Of a stretch of DNA of 64,000 bases, positions 1-7,699 are shown piece by piece. The notes beneath the pieces were generated by a model. The model had not been told where the DNA came from. It ran no database searches and saw nothing but the letters and a program-made list of their open reading frames with translations. The stretch is from an uncultured Spirochaetota bacterium (lineage in GTDB: Bacteria > Spirochaetota > Spirochaetia > JAFGXN01): assembly GCA_944388995.1 (NCBI GenBank), contig CALXKN010000001.1:310001-374000 (forward strand), given 5' to 3'. Position numbers and translations under genes: made by a program. The first letter of the stretch is position 1. Each line of letters opens with the position of its first letter.

Positions 1-231
1 TTGTTCGAACTGTTTTAAAACCGAATCGACAAGACGGGACGGCATCAAACGTTCCCTGACTATATCTTTATGCGAACACCGTTCCTGATGATCGTAAATG
101 TAACTCAGAATAACATATTCATAAAGATTGATTCCGTAACTCCGGCTCCATTCTTCATAAATTCCCAATAATTTAAATAATGAAGAGTGATACGCTTCAA
201 TCCACGGCGAGGGCTTCTTTTCTTCGGGCAT
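1..231 (-). CDS. MarR-family transcriptional regulator, 3' end beyond the window
   Basis: The first 77 codons of a gene that runs off the left edge. The visible part has helices resembling a MarR winged-helix protein: a segment around YEYVILSYIYDHQE (residues 38-50), then a helix-turn-helix-like stretch HKDIVRERLMPSRLVDSVLK (54-73) that matches the pattern of MarR recognition regions. The start is ATG at 229-231, preceded by AAGGAG with a 5-base spacer. It lies 50 bases after the fructokinase stop on the same strand with no hairpin terminator between, so it probably belongs to the bio-fructokinase transcript. The effector and targets cannot be read from the fragment. Confidence 0.7.
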   Translation of the reverse strand, partial: MPEEKKPSPWIEAYHSSLFKLLGIYEEWSRSYGINLYEYVILSYIYDHQERCSHKDIVRERLMPSRLVDSVLKQFEQ

Positions 232-281
232 ACAATCTCCTTGGAGGTCTCCTTTTAATTTCGGCTGAAAAAAGCGGCGGC

Positions 282-1250
282 TTAACGGTTTTCCGCGCGG
301 CTTTGCAAAGCGCCGGACGGCGGGTCGGGAAAAGCGCCTTTACGGGCGGCGGTTTCCCCCGCAATTTGCACCGCAAAACGGACAATCTCCTCTGTTTCGG
401 CAACGTCCGCCCCGCGGCGGAACCTTTCCGTTCCGACGGCGGCTGCCCGCGAAAGCGCCGCGGCGGTAAACGAATCGCCGGCGCCGGTTGAGTCGACGCA
501 CGGATGATCGGAGGCGGGAACAAATCCGCCGCCGCCTTTAACGCGGAAACAGGCTCCTTTCTTCCCCAGCGTAACAAAAACCGCTGCGATACCGCGTTCC
601 GTCAGCGCGGCGGCCGCTTTTTCGGGAGAGCGTTCGCCGGTCAGCAGAAACGCTTCTACTTCGGAAACTTTGATCATATCAACATAATCAAGAACGGAAA
701 AAATGCGGGCGCGCGCTTCGTCCGCGGATTTCCAAAGCGCCGGACGGAAATTGGGATCGAAGGAAATCAGGCAGCCGCCGGCTTCGGCTTCTTTCAGCGC
801 GGCGAAGGTCGCAGAACGGGCCGGTTCGCCGGTCAGAGAAAGGGAACCGAAATGAAAAATGCGGGAATTCCGGATAATCTCTCCGTCGACTTCGTCCGCG
901 CAGAGGTTCGCGTCGGCGGTCTGTCCGCGGTAAAACGAAAAGCTCCGTTCGCCGTCATCCGAAAGCGAAACCGCCGCAACCGTCGTCGGCAGACGGCCGT
1001 CAAAAACCAAACCCTGCGCAGCGACTCCGCAACGCTCAAGGGTTTTTTTCAGATACAAACCGAAGGCGTCGTTCCCCGCTTTGCCGATAAATGCGCTGCG
1101 CACTCCCAACCGGGCGGCCGCCACCGCCGCGACGTTGGCCGGCGCGCCGCCCGCGCTGACCGTCAGCCGCGGACGTCCGTTTGAATCAAAACCGTCCGGC
1201 AGCAAGTCGACCAAAATCTCGCCGAACGCCGTCAAATCCCACCGCTTCAC
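282..1250 (-). CDS. PfkB-family sugar kinase, probably fructokinase
   Basis: A 322-residue ribokinase/PfkB-family kinase that would phosphorylate a sugar, most likely fructose, with ATP in the cytoplasm. The N-terminal substrate motif GGAPANVAAVAAARLG and the C-terminal signature DSTGAGDSFTAA, containing the catalytic aspartate, are both present, and the length is normal. I chose GTG at 1250 rather than the upstream in-frame ATG at 1325: GGAGGT sits 4 bases before it and the bioA stop lies one base upstream, so translation is coupled. The family fixes the kinase activity but not the exact sugar; 2-keto-3-deoxygluconate or another ketose is possible. Joining with biotin genes looks incidental. 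Confidence 0.88.
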   Translation of the reverse strand: MKRWDLTAFGEILVDLLPDGFDSNGRPRLTVSAGGAPANVAAVAAARLGVRSAFIGKAGNDAFGLYLKKTLERCGVAAQGLVFDGRLPTTVAAVSLSDDGERSFSFYRGQTADANLCADEVDGEIIRNSRIFHFGSLSLTGEPARSATFAALKEAEAGGCLISFDPNFRPALWKSADEARARIFSVLDYVDMIKVSEVEAFLLTGERSPEKAAAALTERGIAAVFVTLGKKGACFRVKGGGGFVPASDHPCVDSTGAGDSFTAAALSRAAAVGTERFRRGADVAETEEIVRFAVQIAGETAARKGAFPDPPSGALQSRAENR

Positions 1251-1251
1251 C

Positions 1252-2601
1252 TTAACCTCCGGAGGGAAGCTCTTCGCACACCGCTTCCCGCGCAAGGGCG
1301 ACAGCCTCTTCGCATTGATTTTCATCGATCACCAACGGCGGATTGAAGTACAATACGTTGCCGAGAGGTCTCAGCAAAAGCCCCTTTTCAACGACGCGGC
1401 GGTAAATTCGGTAACCGATACGTTTTTCAGACGGAAACGGCGCCTTTGTCCTTTTGTCGGCTGTCAGTTCAATGGCGTGAATCAAACCGATATGACGAAT
1501 TTCACCGACATTCGGATGAGATCCCAACGCTTCGTTCAACAGTGCGGTCAGTCGGGGCGCCGTTTCAGCCGCTTGTTCCAAAATTTTATCGCCGCGTAAA
1601 ATATCCTGAACCGCCAGCGCCGCCCGGCAGCCGAGCGGGTTGCCGCTATAAGTGTGCGAATGCATAAATGCCTTGCCTTCATTGTAATCGGCATAAAAAG
1701 CGTCAAACACCGCCTGAGTAGTGACTGTCAACGCCATCGGTAAATAACCGCCGGTGAGGCCTTTTGATAAACACATGATGTCAGGCGTGATTCCGGCGTG
1801 GTCGCAGGCAAACATTTTTCCCGTTCGCCCGAATCCGGTCGCAATTTCATCGGCAATCAGCAGAACGTCGGAACAGTCGCACAGTGCCCGCAGTTTCTTC
1901 AAATACAGCGGCGGATAAATACGCATACCGGCGCTGCCTTGCAGCAGCGGTTCGACAATCACGGCGCACGTCTCTTCGGCATACTGTTCGAAACACCGTT
2001 CAGCCTCTTTGAAACAGGGGCAGCCGCACTCTTCCCGCGTCAACCCGAACGGACAGCGGTAACAGTCGGGAGCCGGAATGCGCACAACATCCATCAGCAT
2101 CGGTTTGTAGATTTTCGCATACAGATCGAGGGTTCCGACGCTCAGAGCGCCGATGGTTTCTCCGTGATAGCCGTCGCTGAGACACATAAAACGGGTTTTC
2201 CGCGGCCGTCCCGTCTGATGCATGTACTGAAACGCCATCTTCAGCGCGCACTCCACCGAAGCCGAACCGTTGTCGGAAAAGTTGAACTTCTCCAATCCGC
2301 GGGGAACGACCTCCGCTAACCGTTCACACAACTCCACCGCCGGCAAATGCGTCAGATTGGCAAAGATAACGTGTTCCAGTCGGCTGAGTTGATCGGTAAT
2401 CGCCGCATTGATACGAGGGTGACAGTGTCCGAGAAGGTTGCACCACCACGAACTAATCACATCAAGATACCGTTTTCCATCGATCCCGTAAAGATAAACG
2501 CCTTCACCGCGCTCAATCGGAATCGGCGGAAAGGTTTCATAATCCTTCATTTGAGAACACGGGTGCCATATGTATTTTAAATCACGCTCTTCAACAGTCA
2601 T
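1252..2601 (-). CDS. bioA: Adenosylmethionine-8-amino-7-oxononanoate aminotransferase
   Basis: A PLP-dependent class III aminotransferase (449 residues) that makes 7,8-diaminopelargonate in biotin synthesis, using S-adenosylmethionine as amino donor. SSWWCNLLGHCHP (residues 50-62) is the BioA substrate motif, IADEIATGFGRTG (249-261) holds the PLP aspartate, and LSKGLTGGYLP holds the PLP lysine (K280). A cysteine-rich loop (C180, C183, C192, C194, C196) is similar to loops in other class III enzymes. Start ATG at 2601 overlaps the bioD stop as ATGA and has GGAGGT upstream. With bioD next to it the assignment is firm. bioF and bioB are not in the window. Confidence 0.95.
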   Translation of the reverse strand: MTVEERDLKYIWHPCSQMKDYETFPPIPIERGEGVYLYGIDGKRYLDVISSWWCNLLGHCHPRINAAITDQLSRLEHVIFANLTHLPAVELCERLAEVVPRGLEKFNFSDNGSASVECALKMAFQYMHQTGRPRKTRFMCLSDGYHGETIGALSVGTLDLYAKIYKPMLMDVVRIPAPDCYRCPFGLTREECGCPCFKEAERCFEQYAEETCAVIVEPLLQGSAGMRIYPPLYLKKLRALCDCSDVLLIADEIATGFGRTGKMFACDHAGITPDIMCLSKGLTGGYLPMALTVTTQAVFDAFYADYNEGKAFMHSHTYSGNPLGCRAALAVQDILRGDKILEQAAETAPRLTALLNEALGSHPNVGEIRHIGLIHAIELTADKRTKAPFPSEKRIGYRIYRRVVEKGLLLRPLGNVLYFNPPLVIDENQCEEAVALAREAVCEELPSGG

Positions 2602-3290
2602 ATCCCACGCACCTCCGAAAACCACTGCTCAGGAGGCAATAAAAAATGCGCTCCGTCGGCGTTTGATTCAATTAATGCCAAAACAGGCAGATGAATCCAT
2701 TCGTCTATCATTCGAGCGTTATCTTCGTGAAGGAAATTGCCTTTTTCAAAGCGATTAAGCAAAACACCGGCAATCGGCAGCCGATGGGAAATCATCCAAT
2801 CGGCGGTCAGCTTCACGGCATTGAGCGTCCCTAAACCGGCATCGGCAACGATAATCGAAGTAAGCTCCAAATCGGCAACCATGTCGGCAATAGTGAATAC
2901 GCCCTCTCGGCTGTGGTTCAACGGACAAAGAATACCGCCGCTGCCTTCGACAACAGTATAATCGAAACGGTTTGCCATACGAAAGAAATCACTGCGGATC
3001 CTGTCTTTGTCCGGCGGCTGCAGCCCTTCGCGTTCGGCTGCCAGACACGGCGAAACGGCCGTCCGATAGCGGTATGAAACCACCGCTTCGTTGGAAGTCA
3101 GACCGGCAATGCGCCGCACATAAACATCGTCATCCTCAACCGCGGAAGACGGCGGCTGTGCGCCGCTGAGCGCCGCCTTATAGTAACCAGCTGCCGCCCC
3201 TCCGCGCCTTAACTCCTTCAGAATCAACGCCGCCGCATACGTTTTTCCCACATCGGTTCCTGTGGCAGTCACAAACAAAGCCTTTCCCAT
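2598..3290 (-). CDS. bioD: Dethiobiotin synthetase
   Basis: ATP-dependent dethiobiotin synthetase (230 residues), which closes the ureido ring from diaminopelargonate and CO2. The P-loop GTDVGKT lies at residues 11-17 and VEGSGGILCPL fits the family pattern. It is the first gene of the bioD-bioA-kinase-marR run. The start ATG (3288-3290) has no Shine-Dalgarno sequence. A TATAAT on the same strand ends 6 bases upstream, so the mRNA may be leaderless, or the gene may be read through from the small ORF upstream at 3312-3671. Confidence 0.93.
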   Translation of the reverse strand: MGKALFVTATGTDVGKTYAAALILKELRRGGAAAGYYKAALSGAQPPSSAVEDDDVYVRRIAGLTSNEAVVSYRYRTAVSPCLAAEREGLQPPDKDRIRSDFFRMANRFDYTVVEGSGGILCPLNHSREGVFTIADMVADLELTSIIVADAGLGTLNAVKLTADWMISHRLPIAGVLLNRFEKGNFLHEDNARMIDEWIHLPVLALIESNADGAHFLLPPEQWFSEVRGI

Positions 3291-3325
3291 GTTCCGATTA
3301 TAAAGAATCCCCTAAAAAAAGAAAA
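3291..3325 (-). promoter_or_regulatory. Putative leaderless promoter of bioD
   Basis: TATAAT at 3297-3302 on the minus strand is separated from the bioD ATG by only CGGAAC. A poor -35 (TTTTCT, 3320-3325) lies 17 bases further upstream. This is one of the weaker examples of the window-wide leaderless pattern. Confidence 0.4.
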
Positions 3326-3671
3326 GTCTTTCAACCGCACTTTCCGCCCACACGCCGCGCTGCAGCTCTTCCAGCCGCGTTTGGGGCAGCCCGGTGAAAG
3401 CCGCCACCGTTTCAAGCGGCGCCCCCTGTTTTAAAGCGGCCGCCGCGGTTTGGAGAATACCCTCATCCCGACCTTCTTTACGGCCTTTTTGTATTCCTTC
3501 CGACAAACCCTCTTTGAGGCCCTCCTCTTTTCCTTCGCACCATTTGTCGTATAAATCCAATTCGTATTTCATGCGAGGCCTCCCGTCGGGAAATTGTCGT
3601 TTGAAGGAGGCCGCCTTTTCGGCTAATCCGCGGGTTTTATGCAATATTTGTTCCCGCCGCGTTCTTTCCAT
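3312..3671 (-). CDS. Rpn/PD-(D/E)XK transposase-family C-terminal-like short protein, probably a remnant
   Basis: A 119-residue ORF. Its charged centre, with repeated KEEGLKEGL, EGIQKGRKEG and RDEGI blocks (residues 48-72), resembles the tails of Rpn-family PD-(D/E)XK nuclease/transposase proteins. The catalytic nuclease domain that normally lies N-terminal is absent, so I read it as a truncated copy or remnant. It ends just before the bioD promoter region. Its ATG lies at the edge of a phased array of palindromes (3671-3750), and only a weak ribosome site (GTGAGAA) precedes it. Whether it is expressed is uncertain. The family call rests on tail composition, not on catalytic residues. Confidence 0.5.
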   Translation of the reverse strand: MERTRREQILHKTRGLAEKAASFKRQFPDGRPRMKYELDLYDKWCEGKEEGLKEGLSEGIQKGRKEGRDEGILQTAAAALKQGAPLETVAAFTGLPQTRLEELQRGVWAESAVERLFFF

Positions 3672-3750
3672 TTCTCACTGAGTTTTAAAAATTTCTCAGT
3701 GAGTTTTTAAAATTTCTCACTGAGAAATGAGGCGTTTGTCAGTGAGAAAT
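3671..3750. repeat. Four alternating inverted repeats phased at 21-22 bp
   Basis: Near-palindromes of the form TTTCTCASTGAG(AAA) are centred at 3678 (C), 3699 (G), 3720 (C) and 3742 (G). Neighbouring copies are exact reverse complements over CTCACTGAG/CTCAGTGAG, so each adjacent pair can form an 8-9 bp hairpin. A/T-rich spacers separate the first three. The spacing equals two helical turns, which suits a protein bound on one face of the DNA, or mutually exclusive RNA hairpins. The array sits directly upstream of the Rpn-like ORF. Confidence 0.85.
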
Positions 3751-3772
3751 AAAGCGTTTGCCGCCGTCCCAA

Positions 3773-3957
3773 GCGGGAACAAAGGTTGCAGGAAAAGGCA
3801 TAAAACACAGCGTTGAAGGCGGCGGATTGCCTCTGAAGGCCGCCGGGCGGGAACAAAAATTGCCTTCAAAAGCCATAAAACCCGGCGTTGAGGGCGGCTG
3901 CCCCGCAAAGACCGCAGCTGCAGCCGAAGTCAGAATGCGGCGTTAAAAGCGGCGGTT
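3773..3957. repeat. Degenerate GC-rich tandem repeat, period about 75 bp
   Basis: Two well-aligned copies start at GCGGGAACAAA (3774 and 3848). Each continues through a CATAAAAC core (3799 and 3874) and a CGTTGA(A/G)GGCGGC block (3811 and 3886). A third, shortened copy keeps only CGTTAAAAGCGGCGG at 3941. From there to about 4150 the DNA is GC-rich and purine-biased without a convincing gene. The repeat fills a 500-base gap between the Rpn-like ORF and the phosphorylase gene. Confidence 0.65.
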
Positions 3958-4153
3958 TATCGGAAACAGCCGCCGCCCTCCGAAGGCGCGAGGGATTGGA
4001 GCGCAAATGAGCGGCCGACGGAAAGGCGGCGCAGGGCAAAGCGGGCAGCTTTGCCGCGGCTGAATGCGCGGGAGGGCGCGAATTGCAGCGGAAAGCCCGG
4101 CGCCCCGCAGGGGCGCGCGCCCTGAAAACGGAAAGCGGCGGGCGGAAAAAGAT
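3958..4153. other. GC-rich intergenic stretch without a gene
   Basis: Open frames cross this stretch on both strands, but only because stop codons are rare at this base composition. None has a ribosome site or a recognisable product. The hairpin CCCCGCAGGGG at about 4103-4113 is the only clear local structure. I see no further feature before the promoter of the phosphorylase gene. Confidence 0.5.
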
Positions 4154-4182
4154 TTGCGCTCTGCCCGTTTCCGTTCTATAAT
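4154..4182 (+). promoter_or_regulatory. Leaderless promoter of the pyrimidine-nucleoside phosphorylase gene
   Basis: TTGCGC (4154-4159), a 17-base spacer and a consensus TATAAT (4177-4182). The ATG at 4190 is 7 bases past the -10, where transcription would begin, and no Shine-Dalgarno sequence fits in between. Confidence 0.7.
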
Positions 4183-4189
4183 GGTACCG

Positions 4190-5503
4190 ATGAATATTGT
4201 CGAAATCATACAGAAAAAACGCGACGGCCAAACGCTGTCGGCCGCCGAGCTGCGCTACACGGTGGACGGATACCTGTCGGGCGCGGTCGCCGATTATCAG
4301 GCGGCGGCGTTCTGCATGGCCGTCTGGTTCAACGGCATGGACGACGACGAACTGTCGGCGTTTACGCAGGCCATGCGCCTTTCCGGCGATACCCTCGACC
4401 TTTCTCCGCTCGGGGTGACGGCCGACAAGCATTCGACCGGCGGCGTCGCCGATACGGTGACGCTGATTGCCCTGCCGGTGGCGGCGGCGTGCGGCTGCCG
4501 GATTGCCAAAATGAGCGGCCGCGGTCTCGGTTTTACCGGCGGCACCCTCGACAAACTTGAGTCGATTCCCGGTTTCCGCACCCGGCTCTCCGAAAAGGAG
4601 TTTTTCGATACGGTTGAAAAATTCGGTTTTTCGGTTATCGGTCAGTCGGAAAAGTTGGCGCCGGCCGATAAGAAATTTTACGCGCTGCGCGACGTCACGG
4701 CGACAGTCGATTCGGTTCCGCTGATCGCCTCCAGTATCATGTCGAAAAAGCTGGCGTGCGGAGCCGACGCTCTGGTGCTCGACGTGAAGACCGGCAACGG
4801 GGCGTTTATGAAAACACCGGAAGCGGCGCGGAAACTGGCGGAAGTTCTCACCCGTATCGGCCGCCTTGCCGGCAAAAGGGTGACGGCGTTGGTGACGGAT
4901 ATGAACCGGCCGCTCGGAACGGCTGTCGGCAACGCCGTCGAAGCGGCGGAAGCCTTTGAAATTCTCGGCGGAAAAACGCCGCCTCACTCCCGCTTGGAGC
5001 GGCTTTCTTTGCGCATCGCATCCGAAATGATTCTGCTGTCGGGAAAGGCGGCGTCGGAGCGGGAAGCGGCCGCCGCTGCCGAAGCGGCGCTGAGGGACGG
5101 CCGCGCGTTAAAGACCTTCGCCGCCGTCATTGAGGCGCAGGGCGGCGATCCCGAAGCGGCGGTCAACCCGAAACGGCTGCCGCAGGCCGCATTCCGGCTG
5201 ACGGTGTGCGCGCGCGAAAGCGGGTTTGTGAACGCCGTCAATACGGAGGAAATCGGGCGCGCGGCCATGGCGCTCGGAGCCGGCCGTCTGCGCAAAGAGG
5301 ACGGAATCGACGCGGCGGCCGGGCTGCGTTTTTATCCCGAAATCGGCAGCCGGATCGAAAAAGGCGAACCGATCGCCGAACTTTTCGCTTCCGACAGAAG
5401 CCTTCCGGCGCAGGCTGCCGTCCGGGTCGAAAAAGCGGTGATCGTCGGCGAAGAACCCGTTGTCCCGCCGCCGCTTATTTACGAAAAGGAGGAAACAACA
5501 TGA
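4190..5503 (+). CDS. pdp: Pyrimidine-nucleoside phosphorylase (thymidine phosphorylase family)
   Basis: A 437-residue cytoplasmic enzyme that splits uridine, deoxyuridine or thymidine with phosphate into base and (deoxy)ribose-1-phosphate. The family phosphate-binding motif is visible as KHSTGGVADT and is followed by MSGRGLGFTGGTLDKLES, which binds substrate. The length matches Pdp/DeoA. I chose ATG 4190 (MNIVEIIQKK), which agrees with the family N-terminus; ATG 4181 overlaps the -10 element and is unlikely. The stop overlaps the deoC start as ATGA, so salvage of deoxyribose continues directly to DeoC. Sequence alone does not separate Pdp from DeoA specificity. Confidence 0.92.
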   Translation: MNIVEIIQKKRDGQTLSAAELRYTVDGYLSGAVADYQAAAFCMAVWFNGMDDDELSAFTQAMRLSGDTLDLSPLGVTADKHSTGGVADTVTLIALPVAAACGCRIAKMSGRGLGFTGGTLDKLESIPGFRTRLSEKEFFDTVEKFGFSVIGQSEKLAPADKKFYALRDVTATVDSVPLIASSIMSKKLACGADALVLDVKTGNGAFMKTPEAARKLAEVLTRIGRLAGKRVTALVTDMNRPLGTAVGNAVEAAEAFEILGGKTPPHSRLERLSLRIASEMILLSGKAASEREAAAAAEAALRDGRALKTFAAVIEAQGGDPEAAVNPKRLPQAAFRLTVCARESGFVNAVNTEEIGRAAMALGAGRLRKEDGIDAAAGLRFYPEIGSRIEKGEPIAELFASDRSLPAQAAVRVEKAVIVGEEPVVPPPLIYEKEETT

Positions 5504-6204
5504 ATGAATTTCCGTCCGGGCGGCCGCTTGATTTGGCGCCGTTCATTGACCACACGCTTTTAAAGGCGGCGGCCGTCGAAACCGATATACGGCGGCTGTG
5601 CGATGAAGCGCGCGCCTTCGGTTTTGCGGCGGTCTGCGTCAATCCGCTGTTTGTCCGGGCGGCCAAACGGTTTCTCGGCGGCAGCGGCGTAAAAACCGCC
5701 TCCGTCGTCGGCTTTCCTCTCGGCGCGTCAACCGCAGAGGTAAAAGTATTTGAAACACGCCGCGCTGTCGGGGACGGCGCCGATGAGATCGACGCGGTGA
5801 TTTCGCTGGCGGCAGCCAAAGAACACCGTTACGGCGACATTGCCGCGGAAACGGCGGCCGTTGTCGAAGCGGCCGGCAAAGACGTTCCCGTCAAAGTGAT
5901 TCTGGAAATGTGCGAACTCTCCGAAGAGGAGAAGCCGGCCGTCTGCCGCGCCGCGCTGGAGGGCGGAGCCGCCTTTCTGAAAACCTCCACCGGATTCGGC
6001 CGCGGCGGAGCCCGCGCCGAAGATGTGCGTTTGATGGCGGCGCTTTGCCGGGAATACGGCGGAGAACGGCTGCCTCAGGTGAAAGCGGCCGGCGGCATCC
6101 GCACGCGGGAAGAGGCGCTGCGGATGATCGCCGCCGGCGCCTCCCGTATCGGAACATCGGCGGGAACCGTCATCTGCGCGCCGCAGCCTGAAACAAGGAG
6201 CTGA
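5500..6204 (+). CDS. deoC: Deoxyribose-phosphate aldolase
   Basis: A 234-residue TIM-barrel aldolase that splits 2-deoxyribose-5-phosphate into glyceraldehyde-3-phosphate and acetaldehyde. The Schiff-base lysine is K161 in FLKTSTGF. The family motifs IDHTLLK near the N-terminus, DEIDAVI and VKAAGGIRT are all present. The start at 5500 has AAGGAGG 5-8 bases upstream inside the phosphorylase gene, and the ATGA overlap couples the two. No phosphopentomutase gene is adjacent, so that step must be encoded elsewhere. Confidence 0.95.
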   Translation: MNEFPSGRPLDLAPFIDHTLLKAAAVETDIRRLCDEARAFGFAAVCVNPLFVRAAKRFLGGSGVKTASVVGFPLGASTAEVKVFETRRAVGDGADEIDAVISLAAAKEHRYGDIAAETAAVVEAAGKDVPVKVILEMCELSEEEKPAVCRAALEGGAAFLKTSTGFGRGGARAEDVRLMAALCREYGGERLPQVKAAGGIRTREEALRMIAAGASRIGTSAGTVICAPQPETRS

Positions 6205-6207
6205 AAA

Positions 6208-6555
6208 ATGAAAAAACTGTCCGAAGAGCAAATGAACTTTTTCCTGAAAAACGGAGAGTTTCCCGCCGAGGTGACTGCCGCCGCGGCGAACACCGCGGTC
6301 GTTTTAACCCAAGATTGGTGTCCGCAATGGACAATGATGAAACGCTACCTTCCCGAAATAACCGGAGCCGCCGTCTTCTTCATCGAATACAACCGCGAAC
6401 CGCGCGCAGACGAATATATGCGCGCCAAAGAGACGCTCTTCGGAAACGACCTGATTCCCTACGTCCGCTACTACCGCAACGGCGCGTTCGCCGGCGACTC
6501 AAATTTCGTTTTCAAAGACAATTTTCTCGATTTCTTTAAAAAATCCTCCGATTGA
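6208..6555 (+). CDS. Thioredoxin-fold protein with a single active-site cysteine
   Basis: A 115-residue protein with thioredoxin-like layout: a beta strand AVVLTQD, a WCPQW active-site-like turn at residues 37-41, and a later strand-proline segment (LIPYVRYYRNGAFAG) where thioredoxins carry the cis-proline. The second cysteine of CxxC is replaced by tryptophan, so it cannot work as a classic dithiol reductase; monothiol or non-redox roles are possible. It follows deoC by 3 bases with an AAGGAG site. Its end overlaps the promoter of the next gene. Confidence 0.65.
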   Translation: MKKLSEEQMNFFLKNGEFPAEVTAAAANTAVVLTQDWCPQWTMMKRYLPEITGAAVFFIEYNREPRADEYMRAKETLFGNDLIPYVRYYRNGAFAGDSNFVFKDNFLDFFKKSSD

Positions 6556-6580
6556 TTCTTTCTTCCAAAATTGTTACTAT
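6552..6580 (+). promoter_or_regulatory. Promoter of the lipoprotein prolyl isomerase gene
   Basis: TTGATT (6552-6557), 17 bases, TACTAT (6575-6580). It overlaps the stop codon of the upstream thioredoxin-like gene. The transcript would have a leader of about 20 bases with a normal AAAGGAG site, in contrast to the leaderless genes. Confidence 0.65.
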
Positions 6581-6606
6581 AAACAAGCTCAATAAAGGAG
6601 ATAAAA

Positions 6607-7653
6607 ATGGAAAAACTGAAGCAGATTTTAACCGCCTGCCTTTTTTTGATTTTACCGCTGTGCGGCTGCGCCGACAGCGAAGCCGAAGAGGTGCGCCAAC
6701 GCTACGCCTCGCTGCCCGACGGACTTTACGCCGTCATTGTGACCGACAAAGGCGACATTGTGCTGCAGCTTTACTTTGAAGAAACCCCGATGACCGTTGC
6801 CAATTTCGTCGGCTTGGCGGAAGGAACCATCCGCACCACCTACCGCGAAGGAAAGCCGTTTTACGACGGACTGACCTTCCACCGCGTGGTTGACGGATTC
6901 GTGATTCAGGGCGGCGATCCGAAGGGAAACGGAACCGGCGGTCCGGGTTACAAATTCCGCGACGAGTTTGTCTACGAACTGAAGCACGGTTCGGAGGGCG
7001 TTCTCTCCATGGCCAACAGCGGTCCGAACACCAACGGGAGCCAGTTTTTCATTACGCTTTCGGCAACGCCCCACCTTGACTACGTTCACACCGTCTTCGG
7101 CAAAGTGGTTGAGGGAATGGACGTTGTCAGACAAATCAGGCAGGGCGATGAGATGAAACGGGTCATCATCGTCCGCAACGGAGAGAAGGCTTCGGCCTTC
7201 ATTGTCGACGACGACGTTTTCTCCGAACACCGCTCCACCCTTCCGCAGCGCCAGCAGGCTTTCGAGAAAAAAATGAACGAAACCGTTCTGGCGCAGGTCG
7301 GAAAGGATTTCGGCAAAGCGATTGAAGCGGCCAACGGTATCCGCTACATTGTCGAGAAAAACGGCGACGGTCCCCGCCCGCAGACGGGAAACACGGTGAC
7401 CGTCCACTACACCGGCCGCCTGACAAACGGTCAGATTTTTGACAGCAGCGTCGGCCGCGCGCCGTTCGCATTTCAGGTCGGAACGGGACAGGTCATCAAA
7501 GGCTGGGATCAGATGGTCGGAGAAATGCGGAAAGGCGAAAAACGCAAAGTGTTGCTTCCTCCCGAGACGGCCTACGGAAGCCGCGGCGCCGGCCCCATTC
7601 CGCCGAATTCGTGGCTGGTGTTTGAAATCGAAGTGCTGGATATTTCCGAATAA
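6607..7653 (+). CDS. Cyclophilin-FKBP fusion prolyl isomerase, lipoprotein form
   Basis: A 348-residue dual-family immunophilin. A lipoprotein signal peptide ends in LPLCGC (C21-C23 region). A cyclophilin domain (about 38-190) follows, with [15 protein letters not shown] and [11 protein letters not shown], the usual active-site elements. The C-terminal FKBP domain (about 255-348) has [24 protein letters not shown] and VIKGWDQMV. It should catalyse cis-trans proline isomerisation on exported proteins while anchored to a membrane. Cyclophilin-first fusions are known from spirochaetes, and a second, cytoplasmic copy is at 13122-14066. The ATG at 6607 has AAAGGAG upstream. It appears monocistronic, between its own promoter and a terminator. 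Confidence 0.92.
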   Translation: MEKLKQILTACLFLILPLCGCADSEAEEVRQRYASLPDGLYAVIVTDKGDIVLQLYFEETPMTVANFVGLAEGTIRTTYREGKPFYDGLTFHRVVDGFVIQGGDPKGNGTGGPGYKFRDEFVYELKHGSEGVLSMANSGPNTNGSQFFITLSATPHLDYVHTVFGKVVEGMDVVRQIRQGDEMKRVIIVRNGEKASAFIVDDDVFSEHRSTLPQRQQAFEKKMNETVLAQVGKDFGKAIEAANGIRYIVEKNGDGPRPQTGNTVTVHYTGRLTNGQIFDSSVGRAPFAFQVGTGQVIKGWDQMVGEMRKGEKRKVLLPPETAYGSRGAGPIPPNSWLVFEIEVLDISE

Positions 7654-7662
7654 CTTTCCAAG

Positions 7663-7693
7663 AAAAACCCGGGCGTTAAAAGTCCGGGTTTTT
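7663..7693. terminator. Bidirectional intrinsic terminator
   Basis: AAAAACCCGG pairs with CCGGGTTTTT around an 11-base loop. It serves the prolyl isomerase gene on the plus strand and the lipoprotein gene ending at 7700 on the minus strand. Confidence 0.8.
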
Positions 7694-7699
7694 CTGTTT

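Noticed and set aside
3671-3957. CRISPR array
   Set aside because: The short palindromes are only 12-17 bases and have 9-base similar spacers, and the 75-bp repeats are direct and degenerate. No unique spacers or cas genes are present.
3866-4987. A 373-codon open frame on the minus strand
   Set aside because: It lies opposite the phosphorylase gene, which has family motifs. The frame is open only because of the codon bias of that gene, and it has no ribosome site.
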